Source of the DNA: an uncultured Prevotella sp.
GTDB taxonomy: Bacteria > Bacteroidota > Bacteroidia > Bacteroidales > Bacteroidaceae
NCBI GenBank assembly: GCA_938028745.1
Contig: CALIZL010000051.1
Span: 1-8,449, forward strand
Length of the DNA: 8,449 bases
Reading direction: 5' to 3'
The position numbers were made by a program, and so were the translations under genes. The notes under the pieces are model-generated. The model made no database searches, was not told the DNA's origin, and saw only the letters and a list, made by a program, of their open reading frames with translations. Positions 6,350 through 8,449 of this stretch are shown piece after piece (positions within the stretch are counted from its first letter, which is position 1; every line of letters starts with the position of its first letter).

Positions 6350-7685
6350 ACTTCCCCTGCTCTTGGCCTTATGCTTGCCCATTGTTGCCAACGCGCAGAC
6401 AACATATTCGTTAGACCAATGCAAAACGTTGGCTAAGGAAAACAACGTGAAACTGAAACGGGCACGACTGGAAATAACTGCCGCCAAGGAACAACAGAAA
6501 GAGGCGCGAGCCAAATATCTGCCCACAGTGACGGCCAACGGAACGTATTTCCACGCTACCGACTACTTGGTACAAGAAGAGTTTTCGCTGTCGCCCGCCG
6601 ACCAACAGAAGCTAGCAGCCATCGTAAAAGGCGCAGGACTGAACCCTGCCATACTAGCCGCATTGCCCACCAGCTACACTTTGCAAGCCATTAAGCACGG
6701 CACGTTGGCATCGCTCATTGCCATGCAGCCCGTTTTTGCAGGCGGACGCATCATCAACGCCAACAAGTTGGCCGCCGTGCAAACGCAGGTGAAAGAGCTG
6801 ATGCTTGAACAAAACGCAGACGAAGTGGCACAAACAACAGAGGTATATTACAACCAGCTGTTGGCACTCTACGAGCAAGAAAAGACCTTAGATGCAGCCG
6901 ACAAGCAGTTGGAGAACATTCTTAAAGATGCCAGCAATGCCTACGAAGCAGGCGTTGCCAACAAGAACGACGTGTTAAGCGTGAAGTTGAAACAAAACGA
7001 AATGGCGGTGAACCGCTTGAAACTCAACAACGGCATCTCGCTTTGCAAGATGGTGTTGGCGCAATATATCGGCAAACAAGGCGAAGAAATCGACATCGAC
7101 CGCACCCTTACCACCGAGTTACCCGACCCGCGGCAGCTTTCGGTGAACCACGCCTCGGCCTTAGAACAACGCACCGAGATGCGTTTGCTCGACAAAAAGG
7201 TGGAGGCCAACCATCTGCTGACTCGCGTTAAGCGTGGCGAAATGATGCCAACACTGGCCATTGGCGTAGCTGGCATGTACCACGACCTAACGAATAAGGG
7301 TCGTACCAACGTAGTAGGACTGGCCACACTGAGCGTGCCCATCAGCAATTGGTGGGGCAATCGCGGTTTGAAACGCCAGAAAATAGCCGAACAAATTGCC
7401 GTTGAAGAAAAGGAAGACAGCAGACAACTGCTGCTCATCCAGATGCAAAACGCATACAACAACCTTGAAACGGCCTACAAACAAATACAACTGGCCAAGC
7501 TAAGTATGGAGCAAGCTGCCGAAAACTTACGCCTAAACCAAGACTTCTACGAGGCAGGTACGGGCACAATGAGCAATTTGCTTGATGCCCAAACGCAAGA
7601 CCAAAAGGCGCGTAACCAGTACAGCGAGGCTGTTGTGGCTTACCTAAATGCCCGCACCGCCTATCTTAAAGCCACTGGCCGATAG
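6336..7685 (+). CDS. TolC-family outer-membrane efflux channel
   Basis: This 449-residue protein should form the trimeric outer-membrane duct of the pump. A signal peptide covers residues 1-20 with likely cleavage at ANA-Q. The mature protein shows the duplicated OEP architecture. The first repeat spans about 24-245 and the second about 265-446, with matching helical segments YEAGVANKNDVL (203-214) and YEAGTGTMSNLL (405-416), which is a family hallmark. The periplasmic helices are rich in Gln, Glu, Lys and Ala. The segment at about 71-130, ahead of QPVFAGG, is longer than in E. coli TolC and probably holds the first surface-exposed beta-hairpin. There is no lipobox, so it is TolC-like rather than a lipidated OprM-type. 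The start is set by the signal peptide; two upstream ATGs in the repeat are out of frame. It is the last gene of the locus. Confidence 0.94.
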   Translation: MNINKLPLLLALCLPIVANAQTTYSLDQCKTLAKENNVKLKRARLEITAAKEQQKEARAKYLPTVTANGTYFHATDYLVQEEFSLSPADQQKLAAIVKGAGLNPAILAALPTSYTLQAIKHGTLASLIAMQPVFAGGRIINANKLAAVQTQVKELMLEQNADEVAQTTEVYYNQLLALYEQEKTLDAADKQLENILKDASNAYEAGVANKNDVLSVKLKQNEMAVNRLKLNNGISLCKMVLAQYIGKQGEEIDIDRTLTTELPDPRQLSVNHASALEQRTEMRLLDKKVEANHLLTRVKRGEMMPTLAIGVAGMYHDLTNKGRTNVVGLATLSVPISNWWGNRGLKRQKIAEQIAVEEKEDSRQLLLIQMQNAYNNLETAYKQIQLAKLSMEQAAENLRLNQDFYEAGTGTMSNLLDAQTQDQKARNQYSEAVVAYLNARTAYLKATGR

Positions 7686-7744
7686 GCGTGGTGCATGTGA
7701 TGTTGCGTCGATGTAACAGCGGTTCGATGGTCAATAGGCCAATG

Positions 7745-7885
7745 TGGCGCATTCACTCAATTGCGATAGTCGGCTAGTTTAATGGCCATGCGCCATCAGT
7801 TCGGTAGCAATAACCTGTCAAATTGAACACAATGCGCCATTGAATTGCCTTCGAACTCCGCACATTCGTTTCTCCTTTGGCGCAT
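7745..7885. repeat. Four spaced copies of TGGCGCAT/ATGCGCCA
   Basis: TGGCGCAT occurs at 7745-7752 and 7878-7885, and its reverse complement ATGCGCCA at 7788-7795 and 7832-7839. Start-to-start distances are 43, 44 and 46 bp and the orientation is + - - +. A one-mismatch relative, TGGTGCAT, lies at 7689-7696. The regular spacing of about four helical turns suggests either a protein-binding array or a worn tandem duplication of about 44 bp. Confidence 0.55.
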
Positions 7886-7897
7886 CAACGCCTTTAC

Positions 7898-7942
7898 ATG
7901 CAGACATCCCGAACAGTCTTTTCTGTTCGGGATGTCTTGCAT
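7898..7942. terminator. Very stable hairpin, possible bidirectional terminator
   Basis: GACATCCCGAACAG (7903-7916) pairs perfectly with CTGTTCGGGATGTC (7923-7936) around the loop TCTTTT. Allowing one bulged T, the stem extends through A7902 and ATGC (7898-7901) to GCAT (7939-7942), 19 pairs in all. It lies 212 bp after the TolC stop codon and is the strongest candidate terminator for the operon. No T-tract follows on either strand, so it might instead be the end of a small RNA or a mobile-element-type inverted repeat. Confidence 0.5.
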
Positions 7943-8090
7943 ATAGCCCCTTGCCTCGTCACATTCCCTTCGTCTCCATGCCGTCTCCCCCACTCATTAC
8001 CGCTGCATTTAACATCATTTTTGTAAAAAAGTAGCCCAAGTATCAAGAATAATAACGAACTTTGCATTAATAAAGTAAACAGAATCGGCC

Positions 8091-8141
8091 ATGAAAAAGC
8101 AAAGCCGACGATACATATTTATCCCCCCTCTAATGGGCTAA
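8091..8141 (+). other. Tiny ORF (16 codons), gene remnant or leader peptide candidate
   Basis: ATG at 8091 opens MKKQSRRYIFIPPLMG and stops at 8139-8141. The start looks like a real gene beginning: a Lys-rich N-terminus preceded by A/T-rich DNA with GAACTTTG (8057-8064), one base off the -7 consensus. No good -33 partner is seen (nearest TTTG at 8020-8023, too far), and no continuing frame follows. It may be a gene cut short by mutation, a leader peptide, or chance. Confidence 0.15.
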
Positions 8142-8270
8142 CAGCACGTAAGGGCAACGCATAACCTGTGACCAACGCCTCAATTGCGCCAGCCAACACC
8201 TGCAAAGCCCCAATATCACAGGCGTATTTACGCCGCACATATCTCATTAACGCCTAAATATAATTTCACC

Positions 8271-8449
8271 TTTAAGAAGTTAAGGAGTTAGGGAGTTAAG
8301 GAGTTAAGCCAAATGTATAGGGGCGTTAGGCTAATAGGACAAGCCAGACAAGTCCGAATTGTCAGACTTGTCAGAAAGCTAGACCGAAGTAGAAATCTAG
8401 AAATCGACAGACAACTCTAAAATGGCGTTAGCCATCTTTTCACCCTTTC
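8271..8449 (-). repeat. Copy B of mosaic intergenic repeat, inverted relative to copy A
   Basis: On the minus strand the modules occur in the same order as in copy A: GGTGAAAA-type octamer (at the window end), GATGGCTAACGCC (8421-8433 region), TCTAG-rich linker, GACAAGTC/GACTTGTC hairpin segment (8338-8372), CCTAACGCC, TACATTTG (8317-8310), and TTAACTCC octamers (about 8281-8307). The copy is cut by the window edge. Its TACATTTG box faces left, toward the 3' end of the TolC gene, so it could at most drive antisense transcription into the non-coding stretch. Confidence 0.88.

Larger units (their letters stand above)
7686..8270. other. Long non-coding stretch after the TolC gene
   Basis: No open frame here has a credible start context, family resemblance or recognised motif. 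The frames present either run through a perfect hairpin at 7898-7942 or are very short. Supported contents are an array of four short motifs (7745-7885), the hairpin, a 16-codon ORF (8091-8141) in an A/T-rich patch, and a small inverted repeat GGCGTA/TACGCC (8221-8234). It could hold a small RNA or the remains of a decayed gene; neither is proven by the sequence. Confidence 0.6.

Noticed and set aside
6941..7462. Minus-strand frame of 173 codons opposite the TolC gene
   Set aside because: It is antisense to a clear TolC-family protein, and its Ser-rich composition reflects the complementary codons.
7796..7993. Minus-strand 65-codon frame after the TolC gene
   Set aside because: It runs through both arms of the perfect hairpin at 7898-7942 and shows no recognisable motif or start signal. 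Conserved small protein not excluded, but unsupported.
7840..8034. Plus-strand 64-codon frame after the TolC gene
   Set aside because: It also spans the hairpin, has a composition unlike the neighbouring proteins, and lacks a start context.
2852..8449. Composite transposon bounded by the inverted repeat copies
   Set aside because: Neither copy encodes a transposase or shows clear insertion-sequence ends or target-site duplications. A third copy lies outside the pair, so dispersed repeats are a better reading.

Overview
The window most likely comes from a member of the Bacteroidota, probably a Prevotella-like genus. Three things suggest this. Promoters match the Bacteroidota -33/-7 type (TTG/TTTG plus TAnnTTTG). 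Start codons are preceded by A-rich leaders, mostly without Shine-Dalgarno sequences. The efflux proteins have the sequence style of that phylum, and the gaps are packed with low-complexity repeats of a kind I associate with Prevotella. The species cannot be told from the sequence.

Four genes are well supported and form one tripartite efflux locus. An AraC-family regulator (588-1466, minus) is divergent from three plus-strand genes: a lipoprotein membrane-fusion/periplasmic adaptor (1715-2728), an RND inner-membrane permease (3074-6184) and a TolC-type outer-membrane channel (6336-7685). Together the last three should form a proton-driven pump spanning both membranes. The AraC protein, sharing a 248-bp control region with the adaptor, is the obvious candidate regulator. 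The substrate cannot be predicted.

The gaps are unusual. Positions 1-154 are a degenerate 22-bp minisatellite. Positions 381-580, 2852-3048 and 8271-8449 are three members of one mosaic repeat family built from the same ordered modules: a GGTGAAAA octamer array, GATGGCTAACGCC, a GACAAGTC/GACTTGTC segment, and (in two copies) a TACATTTG box and a TTAACTCC octamer array. Each member lies just 3' of a gene or at the end of the locus. The adaptor-permease gap (345 bp) holds a strong hairpin followed by a repeat copy carrying a promoter-like box 64 bp before the permease start. The permease-TolC gap (151 bp) holds a good Shine-Dalgarno sequence, overlapping mini-ORFs and a 16-bp tandem repeat that puts the same ctcATGaac start context in three reading frames.

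Downstream of the TolC gene, 7686-8270 has no convincing gene. It contains four spaced copies of TGGCGCAT/ATGCGCCA, a very stable hairpin (7898-7942) and a 16-codon ORF of unknown meaning. I see no RNA genes, CRISPR arrays, transposase genes or complete insertion sequences. The most interesting hypothesis is that dispersed repeats have colonised an efflux operon, divided it into transcription units and supplied new expression signals.
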